From Heliocidaris erythrogramma (Eukaryota > Echinodermata > Echinoidea > Camarodonta > Echinometridae), in contig CM046870.1 of the NCBI GenBank assembly GCA_025617745.1, positions 28,539,927 through 28,603,926 on the forward strand: a stretch of DNA of 64,000 bases, in the 5' to 3' direction. The position numbers and the translations under genes were made by a program. Below the pieces are notes generated by a model, which was not told the origin of the DNA, did no database searches, and worked only from the letters and a program-made list of their open reading frames with translations. Positions 33,791 to 44,530 of the stretch are shown here, piece by piece. How positions within the stretch are numbered: position 1 is the stretch's first letter; every line of letters starts with the position of its first letter.

Positions 33791-34918
33791 CTGCCAGGAG
33801 AAAAAGACAGTAAACGACATGTTTTTGATAATCTCTTTCGTATTTCAGTATCCGCCAACTTTCGATTTTCTTTAATTCATTGTAATGATTGTTACTTTAA
33901 TCATTTTATTCATATTAATCATATTACCACAATGGTTCTAAAGTTAATACTTTTGGGTATTTTTTACATTCTGTATGGGGTGAGAAATTTATTTACTTTC
34001 ACTTTTTAGGAAAATTACGCTACCTCGTTATAAATATTCGTCCCCTTGGAAATAATAAGAAAGTATGGAGATGTATTTCCATCTTCCTGAAGACTTTCGT
34101 ATCATGCGTACATGAATTCCCTTTTTTACCCTTTCAGGACAGGAGTTATTAAAGTGCTAAACTGATCACATTTTGTTCTTCAAATTGGCAACAATAACAT
34201 TTCTCTTTTAGTGCTGCATGGTTCTAATTAGGTGTAATGTCTTTGAAAACAATAAACATGGAAAAGTTGAATGAAAAGTTGCTGATTTTTATTTAAACAA
34301 GTAGTGGTTTTGAGCCTCTCAATATGTTGCCAATTAAAGAATTTTAAAGCTTATTCTCGTTTATAAAATTCCTAGCATCAAACGCAATATGGTCCAACAA
34401 AAAAGAACATAGTATATGCAGAAATTTATGCCCTTTCTACTCATGCATCTGATATATTTTTTAAATCTCTGAACCAAAGAGTTATTGGGCCAAGCCACAA
34501 ATTATTATCAATTTTTTCGAAAGGGTTAAAGGAGCAATAACTAGTACACCACTAAAATGGTTACCATGTAAGTTGTACTCTCTATTTATTTTAATAAAAA
34601 TGCATACACAAGATCGAAAAGGCTTTCAGCAAATTAAGTTAAAGGCAATTTCAATACCCTACACTCTAAAAAATTGGGGATTTTTTAAAATCCATATTGG
34701 TATTATTATTATTAAAAAAGAGAGAACTTATTTCTTGTTGTGTAAAATTTAATCCAAATACTGGGTTAAATTTACACGATGTTAATAACAAACATGCATG
34801 TTCCTTTTTTGATCCAACATGGCTAAAAGTTTACTCAGTTCTTGTTCTAGAAAGTTATACATAAACAGGTCTCTCTATATATATAATAGGCAGGGAGAAT
34901 CTAGGATATGAATCTTAC
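33791..34918. other. Intron, nothing recognised
   Basis: Sequence between HYR exon 3 and F5/8C exon 4; AT-rich without coding signal. Confidence 0.4.
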
Positions 34919-35122
34919 ATTCGGCGGAGACGGTGATCTTGAATTCACATGACTCGAAGCCTCGATAACAAGTTACAATTACTTCGCCTTCTGAGTAGAA
35001 AGCAGGATCGAGATTACAACTGACATCGTCACCGACCGTCCACTCCACAAAAACAAATGACTCGTCCGGCTCCACGGTGGATTCTATATTTTCTGGACAT
35101 TCTAACTTAGGTGGCGGTGATC
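34919..35122 (-). CDS. Exon 3: HYR-like domain
   Basis: A 204-bp exon of 68 codons with a CCCGCAG acceptor and a T|GTAAGA donor, phase 1-1. The peptide contains KLECPENIESTVEPDESF, VFVEWTVGDDVSCNLDP, EGEVIVTCYRGFESCEF and KITVSAE. It resembles exon 1 closely in layout: CPxN near the start, a central Trp, then G-x-x-x-V-x-C and C-E-F-x-I/L-T-V. It lies about 1.1 kb upstream, in transcript order, of the first F5/8C exon and so joins HYR to discoidin without another recognisable module between. The gap to the next exon (33791-34918) shows no further coding signal that I can see. Confidence 0.78.
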
Positions 35123-35479
35123 CTGCGGGTTCAAAAAATACTATTGTATTGTTTTTTGTATAAAAGTGTATGATTTTTTTTTTTGACGGAGAATTACCTC
35201 CTCAATCCGAATCTATGCGGCTACAGGAAGACATATTCAACTGAGCTTGTACTCATATCTCATTTAAGGTTCCATATATGTTGAAATATGAATAAGGAAA
35301 CTCATGAAATACCACTTTTTTTTGCTAAGAGTCTTTATCACTTGTTTTGTTTCTTTGCACTGTACCTAATGAAATTACACTTTGCATTACTTCTGTGCGC
35401 AAACTACTTTTGACATAACTCACTTAAAACATTTCAAATTAACGCATGCATGAAAATATAATTACATATTTTGTATCAT

Positions 35480-36180
35480 AAGAAAGCAGATGAACTGAAC
35501 TTTAGCATGAATAATAAGAATCAATCCGGAATATTTATTTTTCTAGTGATTGATGGGGAAACTTGGGTTTCCTTTTCAAAGAAACACACTGTGTACTTGT
35601 TTGTTGATGACACAAATGTATTTCTCTTTATCAATATCAATGTTCTTAATGACAAACTCAGAACTGCCAATACTTGCTAAATGGTTTCGATGCAACAATG
35701 TACTATTTTTTTAAATCTTAATCAAACAAACCACATTTTTAGAACCTACAATAAACTAGGACAACACAATATATTGATGAAAATTGATGAAAATTTATGA
35801 TACTGTAATCGAGTTCATATGCAAGGAAGTTTTAAACTGGTCTGACCACATCACGTGTATTTCTAAAACCATTTCACGCAGTGTTGGTGTTCTGTCTTAA
35901 TTGAAGTTTTACCTTCTAAATATACATGTACGTCATAATACTATTACTACCGTATATAACATACTGTGATTTAATATGGCCGAATTCCAAATGACTCAAT
36001 GACTCAATTTTAAGATATCAACAACAACAAAAAAGGCTTTACGCACGTGTACTGGTTCTCACTATAAAGGGACCATATTTCCCATTTTCCCCCCAAATTA
36101 AATACCCTCAAAGTATCGGATATAAAATTTTTACCGATTGCAATGTTTATGTTTTATCTTTTCATCTTTACAAAGGCCGA
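35480..36180 (+). mobile_element. LINE relic (CR1/Jockey-type RT)
   Basis: YLFVDDTNVFLFININVLND, then KLRTANTC and FLNLNQTNHIF (35600-35745) correspond to the Y-A-D-D-T-N box with the first Ala replaced by Val, and the following helix. VLPSKYTCTSYYYYRI and SILRYQQQQKRLYARVLVL (35905-36065, with stops and shifts) continue the C-terminal RT part. Heavily mutated; both ends are missing. Confidence 0.65.
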
Positions 36181-36339
36181 CAAAAAACGCCACTGCATAT
36201 AAATCTATCATAAATAAGATCCCTAAAATCTGGATCAAACAAATTCGTGAAGTCAATCAACATTATGACGATACAGTAAAGCACAATTATTATGATCATG
36301 ACTTGCATGAAATCAGAACAGATGATGCCATTAGATTTT

Positions 36340-36740
36340 CAACAATTAAATAAAAATAATTCTATAGTTTACTGTGTGAGTTCAAGAACAGTGATCCAAC
36401 TGTACCTAAGACATTGGGAAGAACAATTCAACCTTCCTACAATTAATGTGAAATTGCAATTGAAAATTTGTGTGCTTTCTGCAAAACGAGCGAATAGTTA
36501 ATTCATGTTCTGTTAGAATGCCCCAAGGTAATGTTATTCTGGAAACGTGCTGTTGAATTCATTTGCCATGACTTCAAACAAACACTGATATTGAATAAAA
36601 AATACTTGATTGTTGGTATATGGTTTCTAATTGTTTTAAATGCTAAATATATAAATATAGTTATTACATACGCACAATACGCAATATATAACATGTATAT
36701 GTTCAGCTACTTTCCGGGGGAAAACGTACAATAATTTTGT
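36340..36740 (+). mobile_element. LINE relic (L1/Tx1-like C-terminal zinc knuckle)
   Basis: One frame reads NLCAFCKTSE, stop, LIHVLLECPKVMLFWKRAVE, then FICHDFKQTLILNKKYLIVG. A C-x-x-C ... H-x-x-x-x-C knuckle followed by FW is typical of the C-terminus of L1/Tx1-type LINEs, different from the CR1-type RT just upstream. So two LINE remnants probably adjoin here. Short and mutated. Confidence 0.55.
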
Positions 36741-36759
36741 AATACTTACCCGACTGTCA

Positions 36760-37357
36760 CATTTTATCCGATTGTCACTTTTATTACGACATTTTCGATG
36801 TAAAGTGATTTTAATCATTTATTGTTGGCTGTATTCTATAATCGAATAAATGACCTCTGAAGAGGGAAAAACAATTATACATAGTGGTCCTGACATGTGA
36901 TACTCCCTTTCTTTGGACAATAAGAATGTTCACTCAGAGTTTGCATTTTAAAGCGACAGTAAGGAGGATGCTGCTTTCTAAATATGCCGTTTGATTCATG
37001 AATTTATTTTTCAACGATGTACATTATTCATACTTACTCTCGCATGTTAATGCATATGTACGTCTGAACTAAGTAATGGAATGTGCAGCCATGCGTAACT
37101 CTTTATCACCCCATTCATTCTTCTTCTCTCATCCATCTCTCTTCAGTCTCCGTTACTTGTTCTAGGAGTGTTTTTGAAAGTGGGGGGGGGGGGGCTGATT
37201 TGATTTCACTTTTTTTAAAACCTTTTTCGACGATTTTATGATACGTTTCAACTAAAAAAAGTGGGATGCAGCCCCCAGCGCCCCCCCCCCCCCCCCGCTT
37301 CTCCGGCCCATGCTACATCGCCAGGAACCCCCTTTATTAAGATTTATTTACTTTCAG
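36760..37357. other. Intron, no gene; poly-G (37181-37194) and poly-C (37281-37297)
   Basis: A G tract and a C tract about 90 bp apart could pair; nothing else recognised. Confidence 0.4.
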
Positions 37358-37366
37358 GGGCCCACA
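37358..37366. repeat. Target-site duplication, left (GGGCCCACA)
   Basis: Identical to 42423-42431; both abut the terminal repeats of the 5-kb element. Confidence 0.75.
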
Positions 37367-37429
37367 TAGCCTTTACCAACGGCGAGTGAGCGCGATAATT
37401 TTACCGTAGCTGCAAGGGAGACTAGCTGC

Positions 37430-40110
37430 AATCGAAATACAAAAGGAAGAGTACCAGTGAGGTTCACGGATGATAAAACATTCTACATCCCCGAATACAC
37501 ATGTTTTCCCAGAAATAATACTCATAGTAGGGGCGGGTGTGCTATATACGTGCACAATTCAATTAATTATTATTACCCTCACTATGATGAAGAGCTTGAA
37601 CTCCAATCACTAGATTTTTATTTCTCACAATCCAAAATATCTGTGGTAAATTTTTATAACCCTTGTAAGAAATTAGACGAACACATTCTTAGTAAATTAG
37701 TCAAATCGGTAAAAACTAATAAATTCTTAATACTCGGTGATTTCAACTCGCACAACACTTTGTGGGGTAGTGAAAGGAATGACACAAACGGACGTATAGT
37801 AGAACATTTTATTAGTTTAAATAGCCTAGTCATCCTCAATAACACAACAGGTACAAGACTCGATCCGGTTACTGGAAAGATGTCATGCCTGGACCTTAGC
37901 ATCACCTCTCCTGACATATCAAATAAATGTTCATGGGAAGTCCTGGATAACTCACTTGGAAGTGACCACTTCCCAATAAAAATAGAGGTGTCTATGGAAA
38001 GGGCCATAGAGGTTGAACGCCAAAACTGTGAAGAACATTGGTCTTTCAAGAACATGGACTGGGTTAAATTTTCTAAAAGATGTGAAGAAATAGTTAAAGA
38101 CATCTCCTCCTCTAATCCACAAGAGGCCTTTTCACATTTTAAACAACGTCTATCAAATGTTATTAAGGAAATAATGCCTAAAAGAAGCAAGAAGAAATAT
38201 AATCCCATTCCATGGTGGACAAAAGACTACTACTACTTGAAAAACAGAACGTTTCAAGTAAAAATAGGTAACACGAAATCTGAAACATATAGAATGTACA
38301 ACGGACTACCGCAAGGGAGTGTCCTAAGCCCTATTTTATTTAACATCATGTTAAGTGACATTCCTACAGTAGAGTCAATCTCCATATCCATTTATGCCGA
38401 TGATTGTGCAATATGGATATCGGGTAATAACTTAGAATCTATAACATGCAAAATGCAGAAATATATAAATATACCGAGTGATTGATTTAAAAAATGGGGT
38501 TTTCAACTATCTCAAGATAAATCAACCCCATTACTTTTTACCAAGAAGCACAAAGTACAATATCCCAAACTGGAATTGAAAGTCAAGGAACTTGCCTTTC
38601 AAACTTCTAAACGATTTCTGGGAGTGATTTTCGATCAGAAACTTACATGGCAGCAACATATTGCAGATGTAACAACAAGATGTAAAAGAAAACTGAATAT
38701 CATCCGTAACCTGACCGGAACTTCATGGGGAAGCTCCACAAAATCCCTTATTATGGTGTATAGAGCTTATATACGATCATTAATTGACTATGGCTGTGAA
38801 GCCTATGACAGTGCATCCCCCTCCATAAAAAAACAACTTGATTCAATTCAATATCAAGCTCTAAGAATATGTGCGGGGGCACTACCACTTACTTCTTTAG
38901 AAGCTCTTCAGGTTGAAATGGGAGAACTACCACTAGATTTACGGAGACAGATGTTATCTGATAATTTTAGACAAAAAATCGAAATGCATAAAAACCACCC
39001 AGTTGTAAATAATATTAAACCATGTTGGCAATTTGAGCTAACGAAACTTCAAAAGATAAACAAACCTTTTGGATGTAGAACGGAAAAGGATTATCATATT
39101 GAGACATATAATCAAAATAATTTTCCACCTTGGTTTTTCATCCCCCGGGAGTATCAGTTGAACTTAGTAGTATTCTAAGTAAACAAGAAAATCAGGCATA
39201 TCTATATCAAGAAAGCCTTCAATTAATAAACACAAAATGGTCTTATCAACTACATATATATACAGATGGGTCAAAAGTACCCAATACAGGTATATCTGCT
39301 GCTTCTTTCTATCAAAAAGATTAAATAACCATACCTCAGTTTTTAGAGCAGAATTGGCTGCAATAGTACTTGTGTTAACTTGGTTAGAAAATATTAATAT
39401 CTACGTAGGAGCAGTAATATTTTGTGACTCACTAAGTGCTTTGTTAGCCATAAAGAACCAAAGAAATATATCTTTCGTAACCGAAATATTGACTTTAGTT
39501 ACTAAACTGAAGTACCAAGGCAAAGAAGTCAATTTAGAGTGGATACCTAGCCATTGCGGCATAAGTGGAAACGAAGCAGCAGATTTCCATGCAAAATTGG
39601 CATTAACAAAAAACATCGAAATCCAGAACAAATTAAGTTTTGATGAAGTAAAGAATCTGATCACATTAAAATATACACAGGAATGGCAAAACCGGGGGAA
39701 GATTTCAACCTGCAATTTGAGACAGATACAACCGAGAGTTCATCATTCCTTATATGAATGTCATCTTAATAGATTTTGTGAGAGTTTACTACATAGACTT
39801 CGTCTTGGTATAATTGGGCTTAACTTTGACCTTTTTCGTTTAAAACTACATCCAACTGGTTTATGTGATATCTGTAAAGAGACAGAAACAATTGATCATT
39901 ATTTTTCTTATTGTATGCCCACATTTTATTATTGAAAGAGCAATGTTGCTTACAGAAACAAATTTGAAAGAGCCTCAAGAAATTCAGGGCCTCCTGAAAA
40001 GTAACAACATCGATAAACAAAGAGCATTGATACGTTTCGTTCTCCGAACGAGACGAATATATAAAGGCCTATAGCATTACAGGTGCGCATGTGAGGATGT
40101 AGGTTTTCGT
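37430..40110 (+). mobile_element. LINE with endonuclease, RT and RNase H (I/R1/LOA-like), inactive
   Basis: Endonuclease blocks: SRGGCAIYVHNSINYYYPHY, LILGDFNSHNTLWGS (Asp/Asn), LDPVTGKMSCLDLSIT and SDHFPIKI (about 37480-37985). RT blocks: YNGLPQGSVLSPILFNIML and SIYADDCAIW (38295-38410), FLGVIFDQKLTWQQHI (38610). RNase H blocks: IYTDGSKVPNTG (39255), FRAELAAI, FCDSLSAL and LEWIPSHCGISGNEAADFHA (39345-39590), with the D-E-D-H-D set visible. EN-RT-RNase H order is typical of I/R1/LOA-group LINEs. Defects: 5' truncation of the endonuclease, an in-frame internal deletion removing the RT fingers, a TGA at 38484 and frame breaks near 39165 and 39320. Confidence 0.88.
37457..38485 (+). pseudogene. 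Fused open frame: LINE endonuclease joined to late RT by deletion
   Basis: About 340 codons stay open. Residues 1 to about 180 are endonuclease, 185-255 the following linker ending NPIPWWTKD, and then, without the roughly 200 or more residues that normally hold RT fingers and the first palm Asp, the frame continues as FQVKIGNTKSETYRMYNGLP and the Y-A-D-D box (about residues 315-318). The frame has no real start codon of its own because the 5' end is truncated. It could not reverse transcribe. Confidence 0.75.
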
Positions 40111-40734
40111 ACTTTGTATTTTATACATAGAACATTGACATACATTAATATTTGGAAGGACGTATGGTGTATGTATGTATGTATGGCAACTGCAGCTGTA
40201 TAAATTGCACGTTTTCTTGTTTAAGCGTGGCATGAATTGTTACAAACGACAGTATTTAAAAAAAAAGAAAGAAAGAAAAGATCAGGAAAGGAAAAAAAAA
40301 AGAAAAAGAAAAAGTAAAAAAAGTAAGTAAAGAAAAGCCGGACACGGGAAAATTCTCATATTTTATTATCAGCTATAATCCTGCAAATCGGATACTGGGG
40401 CTAATACTATAGATTCTAAATCTTTCATTGGTCAACGGTTGGAGAGAGTCTCCTTCGCGGCTGATGATTAGTGGCGGGTGGCTAAAGGCCAAGTGTACTA
40501 CCCCCCACAGGCTTATGCACCCCCTAGTTCATCAGTAACTCAGTTATTCGAGGAACAGGAACTTTTATAACGAAGTCTATACATATACATTCTACCTCTG
40601 TCAAATGACGTTTTTTTTTCTTACGCGCCTGTACGCAAGTCATGTAATGTAGCATCTCATGCCACCCCATATGGGGATGTGTAGGGTGTAAGTGCATAAT
40701 ATAGGTATGTATGTGTATATATTTTTTTGTATGT

Positions 40735-40930
40735 GGCACGGTGGGGGCTGCTTTCGGGAAGTGGACTCGGGACAATTTTCAATAGCGCGGTGTGTCACCT
40801 TTGGTAATGTGCGAACATTACAACCACGTATTGCTTGGTCCGAGCCTAGTCTTTGTGGGCACTGCAGTGGGCCTTTGAAATTGTACTTGGGTCCGCTTTT
40901 CGGGGGTGGCTTTTTATCGTATTATGTATG
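40735..40930. mobile_element. Hairpin element copy with A-to-G hypermutation
   Basis: Same foldback as 3895-4086. In the 37-bp outer left arm (40735-40771 against 3897-3933) 17 of 21 A positions read G, and none of the 16 C, G or T positions differ. The right arm also shows clustered A-to-G on the plus strand (GAAAATAG reads GGGGGTGG), plus a few T-to-C. The loop is A-to-G biased as well but has other changes. It lies about 0.7 kb 3' of the LINE coding end, in LINE sense. Confidence 0.75.
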
Positions 40931-41423
40931 CGTGCATGCATGTGTATATTCAAAACAAAATACAATAAAATTTAAAAAAAAGGAATGTGAGAAAGAGAGG
41001 TGAACAATAATAATGATGGTAATACAAATGGTGATACAAATGAGTACAGATGTTATGTACTTAATATTTCTATGAATATGTAAGCTTTATATCTTGTAAG
41101 CCTTAAAAAAAAATATATTCATGCACATGTATATATTATAGGAGAATTACGTAATTGTACAATTATGTGTATATATGGTACGCTGCACGATATCGATTAT
41201 CACTCATTGTCAGTAGTATGGTCCTCCTTTTTTTGCCTTACCATAGCAATACCTAAAATTTTGTGTATATAACATAGACTAAATATATATATATATTTTT
41301 TTTTCTGTTCTAACCACTTTTCTACCTTTTCTCATCTAAAGCTCCACCCTGCAAGGGCTTGTCTTCCCCACGTAGGTAGGATTAAAGGCGTCTTGTCCCC
41401 TGGAAAGATCAAGACTTCACCGA

Positions 41424-41444
41424 CGTTGATGTTCTACATCAACG
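41424..41444 (+). other. Perfect 9-bp stem-loop downstream of the LINE
   Basis: CGTTGATGT, TCT, ACATCAACG: perfect stem with a 3-nt loop. Surrounding 41340-41480 is GC-richer than its context. It could be part of a LINE 3' untranslated region, where RT-recognised stem-loops are known; this is inference. Confidence 0.4.
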
Positions 41445-41737
41445 GGACAGACGTATCCCCGCACTGTGGTACGGGTGCGGGACTGGAGCTCTTCCTTTCT
41501 TTTGCTTTCCCAGTTTCTTTCCTTTTCTCTTTCTTTCCCTTAAACTGATAGGAATTAGAGAAAGACCTCTTGAATTTGTAAATCCAAGTATATTAGATCT
41601 CCTAGCGTATTAAAATATAATTATAATAATTTTAAAAAAGAAAAATAAAATAAATGTATATACCATTGGATAGAATATCGGAATTTAATATGGCAAAAAT
41701 AGTCAAATCTGACTGGTTGCCAAACAAAAAATAATCA

Positions 41738-41757
41738 CCCCCCCCCCCCCCCCCCCC
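41738..41757. repeat. Poly-C tract at the inner edge of the split TIR
   Basis: About 20 C directly before the point where the left TIR sequence resumes (GCTTGCTGCTCACC). Confidence 0.8.
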
Positions 41758-42422
41758 GCTTGCTGCTCACCGTCTTTATCCACCCGTAACGCGGGTTGTT
41801 GTTTTTTTTATCTTGACCATTGAAATCTGCGTCGTTTTCTGACGCAGAATTCTCATACGTATTAAATTCCCTCTAGAGAAAGTAACCAATCACGAACACC
41901 GAGGTAAACTCATCATGCAAAATTTTTTTGTCACGTGATTGATCGTGACGTTTCACCCTGCTTTATCCAAAATGGCGAGTTCCACCAGCTTCGACGATCT
42001 TCTTCACGATAGTTTGAAATATGCTGCCAGCAAATTTTTTTTTGGGGGGGGGGCAAAAGTGCCATTTACGAAGCAATTCCTTTGTGTTGCGATTTCCTTC
42101 GTGAACGGCAGTACTTTGATGGTCCGGCCTTAGCCACCGGGTACGGAGGACGATGGGTGACACCCCACGACGGCAGGGCGAGTGGTTCTACGACTACCGC
42201 TGGCATCAGGTCCATCGTTGCTCTTATTTGATTGGTTGAAGGTTTCGGATAACATCCATATATGGAACGGTCGTTGAATTATTCATAGCCATTGAATACA
42301 TGAATATTGATTGCGTTACGGGTGGAAAAAGGCGGTGAGCAGCAAGCTGCCCACGTTGCAGCCACAGTAATATTATCGCGCTCACTAATATTATCGCGCT
42401 CACTCGCCGTTGGTAAAGGCTA

Positions 42423-42431
42423 GGGCCCACA
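42423..42431. repeat. Target-site duplication, right (GGGCCCACA)
   Basis: Pairs with 37358-37366. Confidence 0.75.
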
Positions 42432-42690
42432 TGGCGTCAAGCTGTTGCTTATCTTGGAGCTCCAGTTCTGTTGGATATAAGTTTCTGCTTTCATATGCAA
42501 ACTGAATTAGTATTATGTTCTTGTACTTCTACTCAGAACAGATTAAAATGAAATGGAATGAAATTAAATATATAAATACTTTTACCATTCGCCTTTGTTT
42601 TGATAAGATTATTTGAGTAATTAAACAAATGCATGTATGTTAAAAGAATGAGTCCAGCGCAGAGATCGATTTCGCGTGATATACACGTAC

Positions 42691-42951
42691 CTACAGTAAT
42701 GGTAAGCTCACATGGGCCGTTCATATCTGTCAATCCAGCGTCGTCTACAATAATACACACAACGTCTGTCCTGCCCGATGGCCATTCGATGAGCTCATCA
42801 TAAGGAATGGGTTCCTCGTCAACTTTTCGAGTACAGTTAATGGTGAAACTTCCCGAGTTGTCGGATCCCTTAACCCTGCGGCTGAGTTTCAATGTTTGGC
42901 CTTCCGTCAGCCTCTTGTTTCCACACCGCCTAAAATTGGGAGGCGCAATAT
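42691..42951 (-). CDS. Exon 2: HYR-like domain
   Basis: A 261-bp exon of 87 codons, preceded by an AATGTAG acceptor and followed by G|GTACGT, phase 1-1. The peptide starts IAPPNFRRCGNKRL and ends NGPCELTITV; between them lie SGSFTINCTRKVDEEPIPYD and IEWPSGRTDVVCIIVDDAG. Length, cysteine spacing and the C-E-L-T-I-T-V ending match an HYR module at its usual size. It is in frame with the first and third HYR exons if the introns between are removed. The intron just downstream holds a 5-kb TIR transposon carrying a LINE; the intron upstream holds a Penelope-like fragment. Alternative reading: another immunoglobulin-like fold; HYR fits best. Confidence 0.75.
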
Positions 42952-43195
42952 CTACATTGGAAGCAAATTAAAATGATGTATTGTTATTATTACCTTCCAA
43001 ATTGTTTGAGATTACATAGAATTAATAAGCATAATAAATTAAGTGGAGTCAACAAATAGCAAAAGCTAGTCAAGCCTGGCCCAGTTCTATACACCATAAT
43101 TAGAATTTAAGGATCTTTAAGGATTATCATTGAATCGTAAACCACTATTTTTGTTTTCCCCCATCACTGAAACATTTTTATATGTATAATATTAT

Positions 43196-43778
43196 ATACA
43201 AATAATTTCTTGGTACTACAAAATTTCAATATGGCACGAAAAAGAGACATGATAACGAAGCTTTTCGACCTGCACTCATCAGGTTATCACGCAGGTATAT
43301 AACAAATTACTTGAAATCAACTATATTATACTTGGTGAACCCGGACGCAACCTAGACGCCGTAATTTCAGAACAATCGCAAAGCTTGGACGAACTCCTTT
43401 TGTCTGCACAGAAGAGGTTCATGCGGCTTCCAGAAAGCGTAAATGCGCTGAGCTTCTGGCCCGGGACATAACTGAGAATTGATCGTCGGCATAGCTTTGT
43501 GCGCAAGCTGGATTGTTCAGCAAGTGGAGACCAATCGCTGAATCGCATTTGGCTATCTTTGGTCTGTTTAATAGCGTGCATTTCAGATTTGCAGGCACGG
43601 ACGGGCTGCGTGCACTGATTGGTTGTACGGTTCCGAATAGTCGAGGGGATGTGTTGTTTTATAATGCGATCAGCCAACCGCTGAGAAGTACGGCCCACGA
43701 AATTGGTAAATAACATTACTCAAGTGGGGGGGGGGGGGGGGGGGGGGGGTAGTACATCCTTGCTAGTTGACGGTAGCT
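43196..43778 (-). mobile_element. 5'-truncated Penelope-like element
   Basis: Inverse of 61457-62133 with high identity. The minus strand encodes the GIY-YIG region remnant (VGRTSQRLADRI, QHIPSTIRNRTTNQ) and the C-terminal tail, with frameshifts. A C run of about six in the other copy has grown to over 20 here (43727-43750). The copy retains a 14-bp segment (CTATGCCGACGATC in sense) that is lost in the main copy. Its 3' end carries the same hammerhead-like motif (43250-43296). Truncated at 43778 inside the linker between RT and endonuclease. Confidence 0.85.
43250..43296 (-). ncRNA. Hammerhead-like motif (copy in truncated Penelope element)
   Basis: Sequence identical to the motif at 62036-62082; see that entry for the parts. 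Conservation is expected from the youth of both copies and is not evidence of function by itself. Confidence 0.45.
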
Positions 43779-44029
43779 TATTTTATTACAATAATATTAA
43801 GATTTTTATCGTCACGAGCCTTTCAAGGGGAGGCTTAAAGTGTTCTTTTTTTAATATTTGGAAACAGTAGACAACAAATGAATAAAGTGACATTGGATAT
43901 GAAAAAAATGGTGATTAAAATATAAATGATCATTCGTATTTGCGGTGTGTCCACATAGCTATAAACCACCTCATACCTGGGTCAATTAGGGTCAAAATTT
44001 TCGATTATTTTGACAAAGTGGACAAAAGC

Positions 44030-44530
44030 AACATTTTTGGTGTGAAGCTTCCTTAGGGTATATAAAATGATTTTAGTCGAGGAGCCCTGGCGAAATATGT
44101 CCGTAATCATGGCAATAGGCAAATATTCAAGAGAACCGCCATTTATGCTAGTCTTCGGCCACGTATAAGACAAAATCCTATTTCATAACGCTCGAAAGCA
44201 GCATTTTTTATGTGAAGCTTGATTAGGGTATATGAAATGATTTCAGTCGAGGAGCCCTCTGGAAATATATCCGTAACCATGGCAACAGGCAAATATCAAA
44301 GATAACCGCCATTTATGTTAGTCTCCGGCCACGTAACACAAAATCCTATTTCATGGCGCTCAGAGCAGCCTTTTTGGTGTGAAGCTTGCTCAGGGTATAT
44401 AAAATGATTTCAGTCAAGGAGCCCTCTCCAAATAATGTCCGTAACCATGGTAACACGCAGATATCCCATGATGACCGCCATTCTAAGCTGGTCTTCGGTC
44501 ACGTAAAACAAAATCCTATTTCATAACTCT
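44030..44530. repeat. Three-copy tandem repeat, about 168 bp
   Basis: GTGAAGCTT...AGGGTATATRAAATGATTT recurs at about 44040, 44210 and 44378, followed each time by GAGGAGCCCT, CATGGYAA, ACCGCCATT and GGCCACGTA blocks. Diverged copies; no gene. Confidence 0.8.

Larger units (their letters stand above)
37367..42422. mobile_element. TIR transposon with 9-bp TSD, enlarged by a LINE
   Basis: The left end TAGCCTTTACCAACGGCGAG continues into TGAGCGCGATAAT and matches the inverted right end (42422 backwards) over about 45 bp; the right end carries an extra copy of AGTGAGCGCGATAATATT. GGGCCCACA flanks both sides. A 9-bp duplication suggests a Mutator-like element, by inference. At about 37430 the left TIR breaks off, and its continuation (GCTTGCTGCTCACC, CCACCCGTAACGC) appears at 41757. 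So an original element of about 0.7 kb was split by an insertion of about 4.3 kb carrying the LINE. No DNA transposase remains. Confidence 0.75.

Noticed and set aside
40735-40930. GC-biased gene conversion as the sole reason for the A-to-G cluster
   Set aside because: It should change T to C as often as A to G; in the left arm no T is changed. Not fully excluded for the right arm, where some T-to-C occur.
43321-43716. 131-codon minus-strand gene
   Set aside because: It is the frameshifted 3' part of a truncated Penelope-like element.
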